Assembly (NCBI GenBank): GCA_964455395.1
Contig: CAYVWB010000083.1
Coordinates: 1-17,692, forward strand
Reading direction: 5' to 3'
Length of the DNA stretch: 17,692 bases
DNA from: CAYVWB01 sp964455395
GTDB taxonomy: Bacteria; Desulfobacterota; Desulfovibrionia; Desulfovibrionales; Desulfovibrionaceae
The translations under genes were made by a program, and so were the position numbers. Positions 1 through 6,250 of the stretch are shown in pieces (positions within the stretch are counted from its first letter, which is position 1; every line of letters starts with the position of its first letter). The notes beneath the pieces were generated by a model. The model saw only the letters and a list, made by a program, of their open reading frames with translations, did not search any database and was not told the DNA's origin.

Positions 1-100
1 AAAGGGCCTTCCCCGGCGTTCCGGCCAGAGCGAGCGCCGGCGCCGCGAGCACCAGGACAAGCAGCGCGACGAGCAAGGCGTGGCGGAGCTCAGCGCGCAT
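1..100 (-). CDS. N-terminal fragment of an exported protein (signal peptide only visible)
   Basis: The gene starts with ATG at 100 and runs off the left edge, so only 33 codons are visible. They form a textbook Sec signal peptide: MRAELRHA, then a Leu/Val/Ala-rich core (about residues 8-22), then a small-residue cleavage region (ALALAG, about residues 22-27). The start overlaps the stop of the 98-aa gene by 11 bp (90-100), so it is very probably the fourth gene of the ECF sigma operon. In related sigma/anti-sigma operons this position is often held by a DUF3106-type exported protein; that is family knowledge and context, because the mature part is outside the window. The product should be periplasmic or envelope-associated. 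Confidence 0.6.
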   Translation of the reverse strand, partial: MRAELRHALLVALLVLVLAAPALALAGTPGKAL

Positions 101-386
101 CCGTCGCCTCCTTTCGCTTCCGCAACGTCGCGTTCGGCGGCGTTTCCGGCAGATCGAGCAGCGCCCCCGGGTCAACCCACTCACCATCGGCAGTCTCCCA
201 TTCCCCAAGGAACTCAAAGAATTCCAATGCCATGGCGTCATCCTGCAGCACAACGCCCCGCGCATCAACCGAGTCTTTGGCCGGATCGTTGGCCGGGTCG
301 TCGTCCGCCTCGCCCGCAGGGGCGTGTCCCGCAGGTCCGAGCAACACCATCAACACGACGACCAGACATGCGCTACGCCGGGTCAT
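90..386 (-). CDS. Small exported acidic protein of the ECF sigma operon
   Basis: This 98-aa protein starts at ATG 386, preceded by an AGCAGGA-like ribosome site. A longer reading of the frame, up to 683, lies inside the anti-sigma gene and is not credible. Residues 5-24 form a signal peptide or membrane anchor ending in AGHAPAG. An acidic stretch follows (residues 26-42, DDDPANDPAKD-like), then a compact motif at residues 54-72 (LEFFEFLGEWETADGEWVDP). I recall this motif from small proteins beside sigma/anti-sigma pairs but cannot assign a function. The start overlaps the anti-sigma stop by 14 bp and the end overlaps the next gene by 11 bp, which implies translational coupling. It probably acts outside the cytoplasm together with the anti-sigma factor; that role is inference. 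Confidence 0.7.
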   Translation of the reverse strand: MTRRSACLVVVLMVLLGPAGHAPAGEADDDPANDPAKDSVDARGVVLQDDAMALEFFEFLGEWETADGEWVDPGALLDLPETPPNATLRKRKEATDAR

Positions 387-756
387 CGTCCTGCTCGGCC
401 AACCAGGCGTAGAAGTCCACATTTTCCAGAAGGGCGGCGTCCTCCTCCGCCGCGAGCACTTCGAAATCTTCCAGCACGGCGGTTTGCGGCGACTCCCGAG
501 ACGACTGCGGCCCGTGCATCCACCACAGGCCAAGCAGGACCAGACAAGCCAGACCAACTGCAGCCGGAAGCCGGTAAGCTCGCAGGGGACCAGCTTGCAG
601 CCGTTCGCGCCGGCGGGTGCGCGCTGCATGCGACCCGACAACCTCTGTCCGAATATGCTCCAGCCGCGACGCCAGCGCTCCATCGAGGTGGCGGGCTTCC
701 GCGTCCAGGGTCCGCCGGACCTGCGCCAGAAAGCGTTCGTCTTGTCGTTCGTTCAT
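373..756 (-). CDS. Putative membrane-bound anti-sigma factor (DUF3619-like)
   Basis: This 127-aa protein has the layout of a single-pass anti-sigma factor. There is a charged cytoplasmic part (residues 1-60, rich in Arg, Glu and His), one membrane helix at about residues 63-80 (PAAVGLACLVLLGLWW), and a short acidic external tail (91-127) containing ENVDFYAWLAEQDDD. The ATG overlaps the sigma stop as ATGA (753-756), the classic coupling for a sigma/anti-sigma pair. By this layout it should bind and hold the upstream ECF factor at the inner membrane. No zinc-binding HxxxCxxC motif is visible, so it is not a ZAS-type anti-sigma. The DUF3619 assignment is from memory of the family architecture and is not certain. 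Confidence 0.7.
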   Translation of the reverse strand: MNERQDERFLAQVRRTLDAEARHLDGALASRLEHIRTEVVGSHAARTRRRERLQAGPLRAYRLPAAVGLACLVLLGLWWMHGPQSSRESPQTAVLEDFEVLAAEEDAALLENVDFYAWLAEQDDDPA

Positions 757-1319
757 GGCCAGTGCTCCGCGAGTTGTTCACGCAAGGCTTTGAGCGCCCT
801 GAAATGGTGCGTCTTCACGGATCCTTCGCTGCAGCCCATGGCCTTGGCTGCCTCGTTGACGGAAAGGCCTTCCCATTCCCGCAGCAAGAAGGCTTCGCGC
901 TGCCGGGTGGGCAGGGTTCTCAAGGCCTGCTCCAGTTGCTGCGAGGCCTTCGCCAGAGCGTATCGCCGGGGGGGCTCTTCCTCGGCGGGCCCAGCCATGG
1001 CCTCGATTGAGGGCCCGGCTTCGTCGTTCTTCGTATCGCCTGCCTTGCCGCGTCCTGCTGCTCCGGCGGGAACCGAAAGGAAGCCGGCCATGGCCATGAG
1101 CCGCCCCAGCGCGCTGCGGCGGCGGTGCGTATCCTGGATGCGGTTGCGCAGGATGCGCCAGAACAGCGGCCGCCACTCCGCCTCGGGTCGTTCGCCGTAT
1201 CGCTCCACGAGTTTGAGCATGGCGTCTTGTACAATGTCGAGCGCCTCCTCGTCATCCGAAACGGCATAGCGCGCCATGAGGAAGGCTTTTCGCTCCACGG
1301 ACTTGAGAAACTGCTCCAT
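753..1319 (-). CDS. ECF-type RNA polymerase sigma-70 factor
   Basis: This 188-aa protein has the two-domain layout of ECF sigma factors. Region 2 covers about residues 1-68, including ALDIVQDAMLKLVERY and the RILRNRIQDTHRRR segment that contacts core enzyme and the -10 element. Region 4 covers about residues 127-183, with LPTRQREAFLLREWEGLSVNEAA and the helix-turn-helix end GCSEGSVKTHHFRALKALREQL. The linker (70-126) is long, Ala/Gly/Pro-rich and low in complexity. It should direct RNA polymerase to a small stress or envelope regulon and be held inactive by the product of the next gene, with which it shares a 4-bp ATGA overlap. A purine-rich ribosome site (GAGGAAGGA) precedes the start. It sits 120 bp downstream of the repeat-protein gene on the same strand. 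Confidence 0.93.
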   Translation of the reverse strand: MEQFLKSVERKAFLMARYAVSDDEEALDIVQDAMLKLVERYGERPEAEWRPLFWRILRNRIQDTHRRRSALGRLMAMAGFLSVPAGAAGRGKAGDTKNDEAGPSIEAMAGPAEEEPPRRYALAKASQQLEQALRTLPTRQREAFLLREWEGLSVNEAAKAMGCSEGSVKTHHFRALKALREQLAEHWP

Positions 1320-1350
1320 GCCGCCTGTCGTCCTTCCTCAACGCAACAGT

Positions 1351-1386
1351 CGGGAGGCCGGCTCCCATGCAGGGACCAGCCTCCCG
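1351..1386. other. Stem-loop between the repeat-protein gene and the sigma gene
   Basis: An 8-bp perfect stem (CGGGAGGC at 1351-1358 with GCCTCCCG at 1379-1386) encloses a shorter inner TCCC/GGGA pairing. On the minus strand it lies between the stop of the 89-aa gene (1440) and the start of the sigma gene (1319). There is no T-run after it, so it is not a standard intrinsic terminator. It could be an RNA-processing or mRNA-stability element, or a weak attenuator. Confidence 0.35.
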
Positions 1387-1439
1387 GACGCGGCCACGCC
1401 ACGAGGAACGCACGCGGCGTCGCGTCGAAGTTTACAGGA

Positions 1440-1709
1440 TCACCAGCGCTGGTCGATCCTGTCGCCGCGACGGTCCAGTCGGTTGTCGATCCGGTCGCCC
1501 CGGTTTTCCAACCGTTCTGCGCGTCCTTCGCGGCCGTTGGACTCGGCGATGTCTGCACGGCGGTCGTGTCGCTGCTCGATCCTGTCGCCGCGACGATCCA
1601 GATGTTCGTTGATGCGCTCACCGCGATCAGCCATGGCCGGCACGGCCACAGCCACGACCAGAAGTATGCAGAGGGTCAGAATGCTTGTCAATTTCGCAAT
1701 GGCTGTCAT
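1440..1709 (-). CDS. Small exported Arg/Asp-rich repeat protein (RGDRI repeats)
   Basis: This 89-aa protein has a clear signal peptide (residues 1-27, hydrophobic core ILTLCILLVVAVAVPA, probable cleavage after AMA). The mature part is almost entirely charged and repetitive: units of the form LDRRGDRIxxR recur (about residues 37-50, 69-76 and 78-88) with related RAERLENRGDRI units between. The mature protein is rich in Arg, Asp and Glu and is probably helical or disordered. The start is decided by a strong AGGAGG ribosome site directly upstream at good spacing. Similar proteins occur widely without known function. It precedes the ECF sigma operon on the same strand and could belong to its regulon, which is inference from position only. 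Confidence 0.75.
   Translation of the reverse strand: MTAIAKLTSILTLCILLVVAVAVPAMADRGERINEHLDRRGDRIEQRHDRRADIAESNGREGRAERLENRGDRIDNRLDRRGDRIDQRW
1453..1478. repeat. Internal direct repeat, copy 1 (RGDRI unit)
   Basis: These 26 bp match 1576-1601 at 25 of 26 positions in the same orientation. Both copies encode the LDRRGDRI unit of the 89-aa protein, so the repeat is conserved at the DNA level as well as in the protein, which suggests recent internal duplication. Confidence 0.8.
1576..1601. repeat. Internal direct repeat, copy 2 (RGDRI unit)
   Basis: Second copy of the 26-bp unit at 1453-1478, with a single G/A difference. It lies inside the 89-aa repeat-protein gene. Confidence 0.8.
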
Positions 1710-1733
1710 GGCGTCCTCCTGAGGGTTTGCAGC

Positions 1734-1747
1734 GGGGAAAATTCCCC
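1734..1747. promoter_or_regulatory. Inverted repeat in the leader of the repeat-protein gene
   Basis: GGGGAA-AA-TTCCCC forms a compact 6-bp inverted repeat, 25 bp upstream of the start of the 89-aa gene and just upstream of its ribosome site. It could be a protein-binding site or a leader hairpin. The rest of the 200-bp gap (1710-1909) shows no gene, and I see no convincing -35/-10 pair in it. Confidence 0.3.
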
Positions 1748-1909
1748 TTCTGATACTGCTAACGCGGCAGGACGCTTGCGGTTGACAGGCTCCGGTGAAT
1801 ATATTCGACCAAAGGCCCCTGGGCTGCGGCGCCGTGGTTCTCGTTCGTCCCGCAGCGAACCCATCGGTGGCTCCAGCGCCATGCTTCCCGGACGCTCCGC
1901 GGTCGCGCT

Positions 1910-2620
1910 CTACTCCGGAGTGGGCTCGGCGTCTTCCCGCCCGTAGCGGGGGAGACGTTGCTGGCGGAGGTTGCGGCCTGTTTCGTCCAGGCCGAGGCCG
2001 GCGTCGTAGACGCCCACCACGTCCTCCACGAAGACGAGCGGCCGCGCCCGGCGGGCGTAACGCAGGATGTTGTGGAAATCGGATTCATAGCCGCCGTCGC
2101 GCGTCCAGCCGCGGCAACGCATGACCAGGTCCTTGGTGACGCAGAGACAGAGGGGGTCGATGTCGCCGGGCCGCACCCGGGCCACGCCTTCCACGCCGTG
2201 GCGGGGTGGCCGGGGCAGCCAGGGGATGTCGTGGGCGCGGGAGACGTCCACCCGGCCGACCACCATCTCCGCGTCGTGGTGACGGTCATGGATGAGGAAC
2301 GCCTCAGGGGTCAGCGCATTGTCGTCGTCCACGAAAAGCAGTCGACGACCCCGCGCCGCACGGATGAGCGCCGCGCGCAGGGCGTTGCCGAAGTCGCCGT
2401 CGGGGGGCAGGTCGAAGTAGCGCACGTCCGGGCCTTCCGGAAAGGTCCGCACGCGACCGCCGCGCACGCCGTCATAAGCCACCAGGCACTCCACCCGGGT
2501 GGGGTCGCCGGCGCGTCGGGCGGCTTCATGCGCGCTCTCCAGGGCATGGGCCAGGGCTCGGGGCCTGTCGCCTCGGCTGGGCGTGATGACGGAGTATTCG
2601 ATGGCGCTCGCTGCAACCAT
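1910..2620 (-). CDS. Family 2 (GT-A fold) glycosyltransferase
   Basis: This 236-aa protein opens with a Rossmann-like GT2 start, IEYSVITPSRGDRPRALAHAL (residues 7-27), typical of the nucleotide-sugar-binding strand and loop. It continues with a second strand at CLVAYDG (45-51) and the acidic metal/sugar-nucleotide motif LLFVDDDN at 94-101 (DDD at 98-100). GNALRAALIRAARG (78-91) is the usual helix before that motif. A later VFVEDVVGVYD segment may supply acceptor-side residues. No membrane segment is seen, so it is a cytoplasmic or peripheral enzyme adding a sugar to an unknown acceptor. It is short for GT2 (usually 250-350 aa). It follows trmH by 54 bp on the same strand with only a weak ribosome site, and may be co-transcribed. 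The substrate cannot be told. Confidence 0.75.
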   Translation of the reverse strand: MVAASAIEYSVITPSRGDRPRALAHALESAHEAARRAGDPTRVECLVAYDGVRGGRVRTFPEGPDVRYFDLPPDGDFGNALRAALIRAARGRRLLFVDDDNALTPEAFLIHDRHHDAEMVVGRVDVSRAHDIPWLPRPPRHGVEGVARVRPGDIDPLCLCVTKDLVMRCRGWTRDGGYESDFHNILRYARRARPLVFVEDVVGVYDAGLGLDETGRNLRQQRLPRYGREDAEPTPE

Positions 2621-2674
2621 GGCGCGCTCGCTTGGTTCAGAAGGCTCCGGGAGGACAGAGGAAAAAAGTCGCCG

Positions 2675-3322
2675 TCATTTGCGTATCCACGCCGCTTCCA
2701 TGGCCGCCAGTTCTTCCTCGGCGAAGGCGCAGTGTTCATACATGCCGGCCAAAGCGCGCTGGCGGTGGGCTTCGAAGAGCATGACCGCCGCCGCCACGGA
2801 GACGTTCAGGGACTGCACCATGCCCCGCATGGGGATGTAGGCTTCGGCGTCGGCCAAAGCCGCGAGCTCGGGATCCACGCCGCGGTGTTCATTCCCCAAG
2901 AGGAAGGCTGTGGGTCGGGTGAAATCGAAGGCGGTGACCGGTTTGGCCTGCTCGGAGAAGCCGGTGGCGATGAGCTGCACGGGAACGATTTCGTCTGCGG
3001 CATGGGGCCCGGCGGCGTGGGGTCGCATGCGGCGCAGGTCCTCGGCCAGGGTATGGGGATTCTCGTGCCGCACCGTCTCCACCCATTTGCGCGCGGAGCC
3101 GGAGGACTTGCGGCCCAGCACGGGAAACGCCGTATCCGTATAATAGAGCCGCACACGCTGGACGCCGAAGGCGTCGCAACTCCGGTAAATAGCGGAAACG
3201 TTGTGGGGATCGTGGATGTTGGCGAGGACGAGAGTCAAGTCCGGCTGCCTGTGCGCGAGCACACGGCGAACCCGTGTCTTGCGCTGTTCGGTACGGGGTC
3301 TGTCAGGATTACGCGAGGGCAT
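2675..3322 (-). CDS. trmH: TrmH-like SpoU (SPOUT) RNA 2'-O-methyltransferase
   Basis: This 215-aa protein carries all three SpoU motifs. Motif 1 is ANIHDPHNVSAIYRSCDAFG (residues 34-53, with the catalytic-type Arg47). Motif 2 is FLLGNEHRGVD (140-150). Motif 3 is IPMRGMVQSLNVSVAAAVML (163-182), which forms the trefoil-knot S-adenosylmethionine site. The short length and the N-terminal NIHDPHNVSAI match TrmH, which methylates the 2'-hydroxyl of guanosine 18 in the D-loop of tRNAs, better than the longer RlmB. The enzyme is a cytosolic dimer in the known family. The start is supported by an AAGGAG ribosome site at good spacing. It is transcribed away from the universal stress gene across a 164-bp divergent gap. 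Confidence 0.88.
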   Translation of the reverse strand: MPSRNPDRPRTEQRKTRVRRVLAHRQPDLTLVLANIHDPHNVSAIYRSCDAFGVQRVRLYYTDTAFPVLGRKSSGSARKWVETVRHENPHTLAEDLRRMRPHAAGPHAADEIVPVQLIATGFSEQAKPVTAFDFTRPTAFLLGNEHRGVDPELAALADAEAYIPMRGMVQSLNVSVAAAVMLFEAHRQRALAGMYEHCAFAEEELAAMEAAWIRK

Positions 3323-3346
3323 GTTCCAGGCTCCTTGAGCGGTCGC

Positions 3347-3375
3347 ACTCTATGCAAAGGACCAGCTGAAGGCAA
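3347..3375 (-). promoter_or_regulatory. Candidate sigma-70 promoter for trmH
   Basis: On the minus strand TTGCCT (-35, plus-strand 3370-3375) and TAGAGT (-10, 3347-3352) are 17 bp apart, each matching the consensus at 4 of 6 positions. Transcription would begin about 18-20 nt before the trmH start codon. I could not find an equally good promoter for the divergent stress gene in the same gap. Confidence 0.35.
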
Positions 3376-3486
3376 GTTTCATCTCGCCACGTCGACGCTG
3401 TCATGCTATGCATGGGGCTTGACGATCACGCGCAAACAGCCACCATCGCATGCGCCCCACCGCGCGGGCGAAGCCGAGGGACACCC

Positions 3487-4365
3487 ATGGAAAAACATCT
3501 GCTGCTGACCATTTCCAACGATCAGGAAACTTCCTCCAACCTGCGGTTCATCCGCCACTTCTTCGACGACCTCTGCGACGTGCGCCTCACCCTCTTCTAC
3601 GTGGCGCCCCGTCCGCCGGATTGGCGCAGCGACCCGGCGCACCTCGCTGCGGACCAGCAAGCCGTGGCGCAGATGGAGCAGCTCAAGCAGTCCAGCGGGA
3701 AAAAAGCCTTGGACAAAGCCCGCCGCTGGATCGTGCAAGAAGGCTGCGAGCAAACCAAGGTCCACACCAAGATCGTACCCTCCAAGCATGGCGTCGTCAG
3801 CGAGATCATTCAGGAAGCCCATCGCGGCAAGTACGACGCCTGCGTGCTGGGCCGACGCGGCGTCTCCTGGTTCGGCGAACTGCTGGAGGACAGCGTGAGC
3901 CACAAGATCCTCTGGGAAGAAATCGACTTCCCCGTCTGGATCTGCAGGCGGCCCGAAACCGGCCTGACCCGCAACGTCCTGCTGGCCACGGACGGTTCGG
4001 ACTCCTCCCTACGCATGGCGGACCACGTGGGCTTCATGCTCGGAGGGTCCCGAAAGCACACAGTGGTGATGTACCACGTCATCCAGGCAGGCAAGGAAGG
4101 CAAGGACCCCAAAGACATCTTCACCGAAACGCGCAAGGCGCTGGTGGAAGGAGGCTTGCAGCCGGACCTCATCAATGAAGAGGTTGTGGAAACCAAAGAT
4201 GTGGCGGAGGCCATCCTGAAACGCGCCAAGTCGGGGCACTTCTCCACGGTGGCCATGGGCCGCGCAGCTGGCGCGCCAGGCGCCATGGACCGCCTGTTTC
4301 CCGGCTCGGTCTCCTCCTCCCTGTTGCGGCGCATGGAAGACTTCGCCTTGTGGATAAGCAAATAA
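3487..4365 (+). CDS. Tandem-domain universal stress protein (UspA family)
   Basis: This 292-aa protein has two Usp domains. Domain 1 (about residues 1-153) starts KHLLLTISNDQ and ends FPVWICRRP, with a loop GRRGVSWFGELLEDSVS (122-138). Domain 2 (about 162-292) starts NVLLATDGSDSS (163-174) and ends with a glycine-rich loop GRAAGAPGAMDRLFPGSVSS (258-277) and DFALWI. The second domain keeps the ATDGS start and a GS-containing nucleotide-loop end; the loop in domain 1 is degenerate (Asp where the last Gly is expected). Domain 2 is therefore the likelier ATP-binding half. I chose ATG 3487, with GAGG upstream, because the 28 upstream codons look unlike a Usp start. It is a single gene, divergent from trmH, probably cytosolic and stress-linked; the specific stimulus is unknown. 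Confidence 0.9.
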   Translation: MEKHLLLTISNDQETSSNLRFIRHFFDDLCDVRLTLFYVAPRPPDWRSDPAHLAADQQAVAQMEQLKQSSGKKALDKARRWIVQEGCEQTKVHTKIVPSKHGVVSEIIQEAHRGKYDACVLGRRGVSWFGELLEDSVSHKILWEEIDFPVWICRRPETGLTRNVLLATDGSDSSLRMADHVGFMLGGSRKHTVVMYHVIQAGKEGKDPKDIFTETRKALVEGGLQPDLINEEVVETKDVAEAILKRAKSGHFSTVAMGRAAGAPGAMDRLFPGSVSSSLLRRMEDFALWISK

Positions 4366-4658
4366 CCGCAAGAGAATATGCGTTGCCCGACCAGCGCCGA
4401 CGCCGTCGTGCACGCTGCGCTCTCCATTGATGACGGAAACGAGCCGGGCGAGCCGGAGAATCAACCAAGGCGGATGAAACCTCGGCTGCAGTCCCCCGAC
4501 ATCGTTGATCATCTCCCGCAGCGCCCCGTGACTTTTGTGTGACGCTATTTAGGCGAAAACACTTTATTTCTGGAAAAGTTGTTACATAAAAGTGGGATAT
4601 GGGTTGCCCTACAGCCATATTTCGGGCATATTCGTCCGACAACACAGGAGCCTTGTCC
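4366..4658. other. Non-coding gap between the stress gene and the antiporter operon
   Basis: This 293-bp gap holds no convincing gene. The first 150 bp are GC-rich and show no strong terminator. The last 110 bp turn AT-rich (about 4535-4600), as expected for the promoter region of the long antiporter operon that begins at 4659. A direct repeat GTGAC...GTGAC near 4528-4543 and a TGATCA palindrome near 4506 are possible but unproven protein-binding sites. Confidence 0.6.
4593..4608 (+). promoter_or_regulatory. Candidate sigma-54 (-24/-12) promoter of the mrp operon
   Basis: TGGGATATGGGTTGCC keeps the invariant GG and GC dinucleotides of the sigma-54 consensus (TGGCAC-N5-TTGCW) at the right spacing, with a full TTGC at -12 and TGG at -24. 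Transcription would start about 40 nt before mrpE. I see no good sigma-70 pair nearby, but the match is partial and a chance hit is possible. Confidence 0.35.
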
Positions 4659-5285
4659 ATGACAGAAGCTGATTCCCAATCCACGCCCCACCCCGGCGAG
4701 ACGCAGCACGAGGCCAGCGGTCCCGCTTGCTCCCTCGACGTGGAGGGCCCCCGCGAAGACACCCCCCAGGGCGAATGCCGACCCAAACGCCGGTTCTGGC
4801 CCATGGCCGCCACGTTCGGGTTGATGATGCTCACGTGGCTCGTGCTCTCCAACATGCGTGATCTGATGCACATCACGATGGGCGTCATCGCCAGCGCACT
4901 GGTGGCCTACTATTCCTGGGACATGCTCTTCCCCCCCGGCGGCGTCGCCAACAGGAGCGCCATGCGCGCGTGGCTGCGCTTCCCCGCCTACATCCCCTGG
5001 CTGCTCTGGGAGATCTGGAAAGCGAATCTGTGGGTGCTGTATCTCTGCTTCCACCCGCGCTTGCGCGAACTCATCAACCCGCAAGTGATCCGCTTCAAGA
5101 GCTCCTTGAAAAGCCGCATGGCGGTGGTGACTTTCGCCAACTCCATCACGTTGACGCCAGGCACCATCACCGTGGACGTGGACTGGGACGGAACCTTCAC
5201 CGTACACGCCTTGGACCGCAAGTCCGCCGAGAGTCTGCCCGGCGAGATGGAGCGCAAGGTGGCGCACGTCTATTCCGAGGTGTAA
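4659..5285 (+). CDS. mrpE: Mrp-type Na+/H+ antiporter subunit E
   Basis: This 208-aa protein is the first gene of the operon. Residues 1-44 are a hydrophilic, acidic, Pro/Glu-rich cytoplasmic extension without recognisable domain. The family body follows: membrane segments at about 47-64 and 70-92 and a Trp-rich segment at 108-131 (FPAYIPWLLWEIWKANLWVL). The soluble C-terminal part contains ANSITLTPGTITVDVDWDG (160-178), a signature of MrpE/MnhE. MrpE is a small accessory subunit required for assembly or activity of the antiporter. The usual length is about 160-170 aa, so the extra length is the N-terminal tail. ATG 4659 has an AGGAG ribosome site; it is 1 bp from mrpF. Confidence 0.92.
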   Translation: MTEADSQSTPHPGETQHEASGPACSLDVEGPREDTPQGECRPKRRFWPMAATFGLMMLTWLVLSNMRDLMHITMGVIASALVAYYSWDMLFPPGGVANRSAMRAWLRFPAYIPWLLWEIWKANLWVLYLCFHPRLRELINPQVIRFKSSLKSRMAVVTFANSITLTPGTITVDVDWDGTFTVHALDRKSAESLPGEMERKVAHVYSEV

Positions 5286-5286
5286 A

Positions 5287-5625
5287 ATGGATACGTTTTT
5301 GCTTTATATCGGAGTCGCCATCGTCTTGCTGATGATCGCCTCCATGTACCGCGGCGTGTTCGGTCCCACCGTGCTGGACCGCATCATCAGCGTGAACGCC
5401 ATCGGCTCCAAGACCGTGGTGCTGCTGATCCTCATAGGGTTTCTGTATGGCCGGCAGGACATGTTCGTGGACATCGCTCTGGCGTACGCCATGCTGAACT
5501 TCATCGCTGTGGTGGCCACCGCCAAGTACTTCTACAAGCGCCGCTCCCTGGGCAGCGAACCCTGCGAAGCCAGACCGGGCCAAGGCGAAGCGTGCGCGCC
5601 TCTCGCCAAAGGAGACCAGCCATGA
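5287..5625 (+). CDS. mrpF: Mrp-type Na+/H+ antiporter subunit F
   Basis: This 112-aa membrane protein has three helices (about residues 3-22, 35-54 and 60-82) and the conserved MrpF core GPTVLDRIISVNAIGSKTVVLL (a little after residue 25), followed by DMFVDIALAYAMLNFIAVVA. The Asp in the DRI motif is the conserved acidic residue of this family, implicated in cation handling. A hydrophilic tail of about 27 residues after KYFYKRR makes it slightly longer than the usual 85-95 aa. It lies 1 bp after mrpE and overlaps mrpG by the ATGA quartet (5622-5625), so translation is coupled. Confidence 0.93.
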   Translation: MDTFLLYIGVAIVLLMIASMYRGVFGPTVLDRIISVNAIGSKTVVLLILIGFLYGRQDMFVDIALAYAMLNFIAVVATAKYFYKRRSLGSEPCEARPGQGEACAPLAKGDQP

Positions 5626-5990
5626 TCCTCAACATCATCGTCGGCGCGCTCATGGTTGGCGGCTTCATCTTCTACCTCGCCGGCGTCGTGGGCATCATCC
5701 GCTTTCCGGACTTCTACACGCGGCTGCACGCAGCCGGCAAGCTGGACACCCTGGGCGCGCTCATCATGCTCGGCGCGCTGGCTTTGCTGAACTTCCACGA
5801 ACTGAACGCTGACGCCGTGCAAACGGCGCTGAAGATCCTGCTGGCGGTGGTCTTCGTCTTCCTCTCATCGCCAACCGCCACCCACGCCATCGTGGACGCC
5901 GGCCTCCTCGGCGGTCTTCCCCATTGGCAAAAAAACGACAGCGCGCCGCAGGCTCCGGAATCGGAGACCGCGCACGACAAGACCACCTGA
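5622..5990 (+). CDS. mrpG: Mrp-type Na+/H+ antiporter subunit G
   Basis: This 122-aa protein has three membrane helices (about residues 4-25, 42-60 and 67-86). It carries the MrpG signature GIIRFPDFYTRLHAAGKLDTLGALIML and FLSSPTATHAI, in which the RFPDFYxRLHAAxKxDTLG segment is diagnostic. The C-terminal 25 residues are polar and variable. The subunit is part of the small-subunit side (E, F, G) of the antiporter. The start at 5622 overlaps the mrpF stop, and the next gene begins 14 bp after its stop. Confidence 0.94.
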   Translation: MILNIIVGALMVGGFIFYLAGVVGIIRFPDFYTRLHAAGKLDTLGALIMLGALALLNFHELNADAVQTALKILLAVVFVFLSSPTATHAIVDAGLLGGLPHWQKNDSAPQAPESETAHDKTT

Positions 5991-6004
5991 AGGAGGGTCG
6001 CGCA

Positions 6005-6250
6005 ATGTTCTGGCAGATAGACAACGCCTTGCTGACACTCCTGATCATCGTGGCTGTGGCGGCGGTGCAGATCAAGGACCTGCTCGGCGCCGCCATCTTC
6101 TTCGGCATCTACAGCTTCATGATGTGCGCGCTGTGGGCCGTGATGGGCGCCGTGGACGTGGCCTTCACTGAAGCGAGCGTGGGCGCAGGCGTCTCCACGG
6201 TGCTGTTCGTGGCGGCGGTCTTCCGCACCAGCAGGAGGACAAGAGATTGA
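6005..6250 (+). CDS. DUF4040 / MbhD-type antiporter subunit (equivalent of part of the MrpA C-terminal region)
   Basis: This 81-aa hydrophobic protein has a short first helix (about residues 6-21), then AVQIKDLLGAAIFFGIYSFMMCALWAV, and a third helix at about 55-75. The sequence DVAFTEASVGAGVSTVLF is the signature of the DUF4040 domain, which in Mrp is fused to the C-terminal part of MrpA and in membrane hydrogenases is the separate MbhD. Its conserved Glu lies in the middle of the membrane in known structures. ATG 6005 is chosen over an upstream in-frame ATG, because the family begins here and an AGGAGG-type site precedes it. The stop overlaps the next gene's TTG start by 4 bp. Confidence 0.9.
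   Translation: MFWQIDNALLTLLIIVAVAAVQIKDLLGAAIFFGIYSFMMCALWAVMGAVDVAFTEASVGAGVSTVLFVAAVFRTSRRTRD
6233..6238 (+). promoter_or_regulatory. Strong ribosome site that decides a TTG start
   Basis: AGGAGG lies 8 nt before TTG at 6247, which makes this unusual start codon convincing. The TTG overlaps the preceding stop (TTGA, 6247-6250). Confidence 0.8.

Noticed and set aside
1320..1439. A possible autoregulated ECF promoter before the sigma gene (GTAAAC and a downstream TGCGTT)
   Set aside because: The elements match no ECF consensus well enough, and the sigma's own recognition sequence is unknown.
2640..2674. A T6 run on the minus strand after trmH as a terminator
   Set aside because: No stem precedes it, so it does not qualify.
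3402..3414. CATGC-TAT-GCATG inverted repeat upstream of the stress gene
   Set aside because: Short and not placed at a recognisable promoter; such 5-bp arms are common by chance.
1958..3508. A 516-codon open frame on the plus strand
   Set aside because: It runs antisense to the glycosyltransferase and trmH genes, both with clear family motifs; its product has no domain signal.
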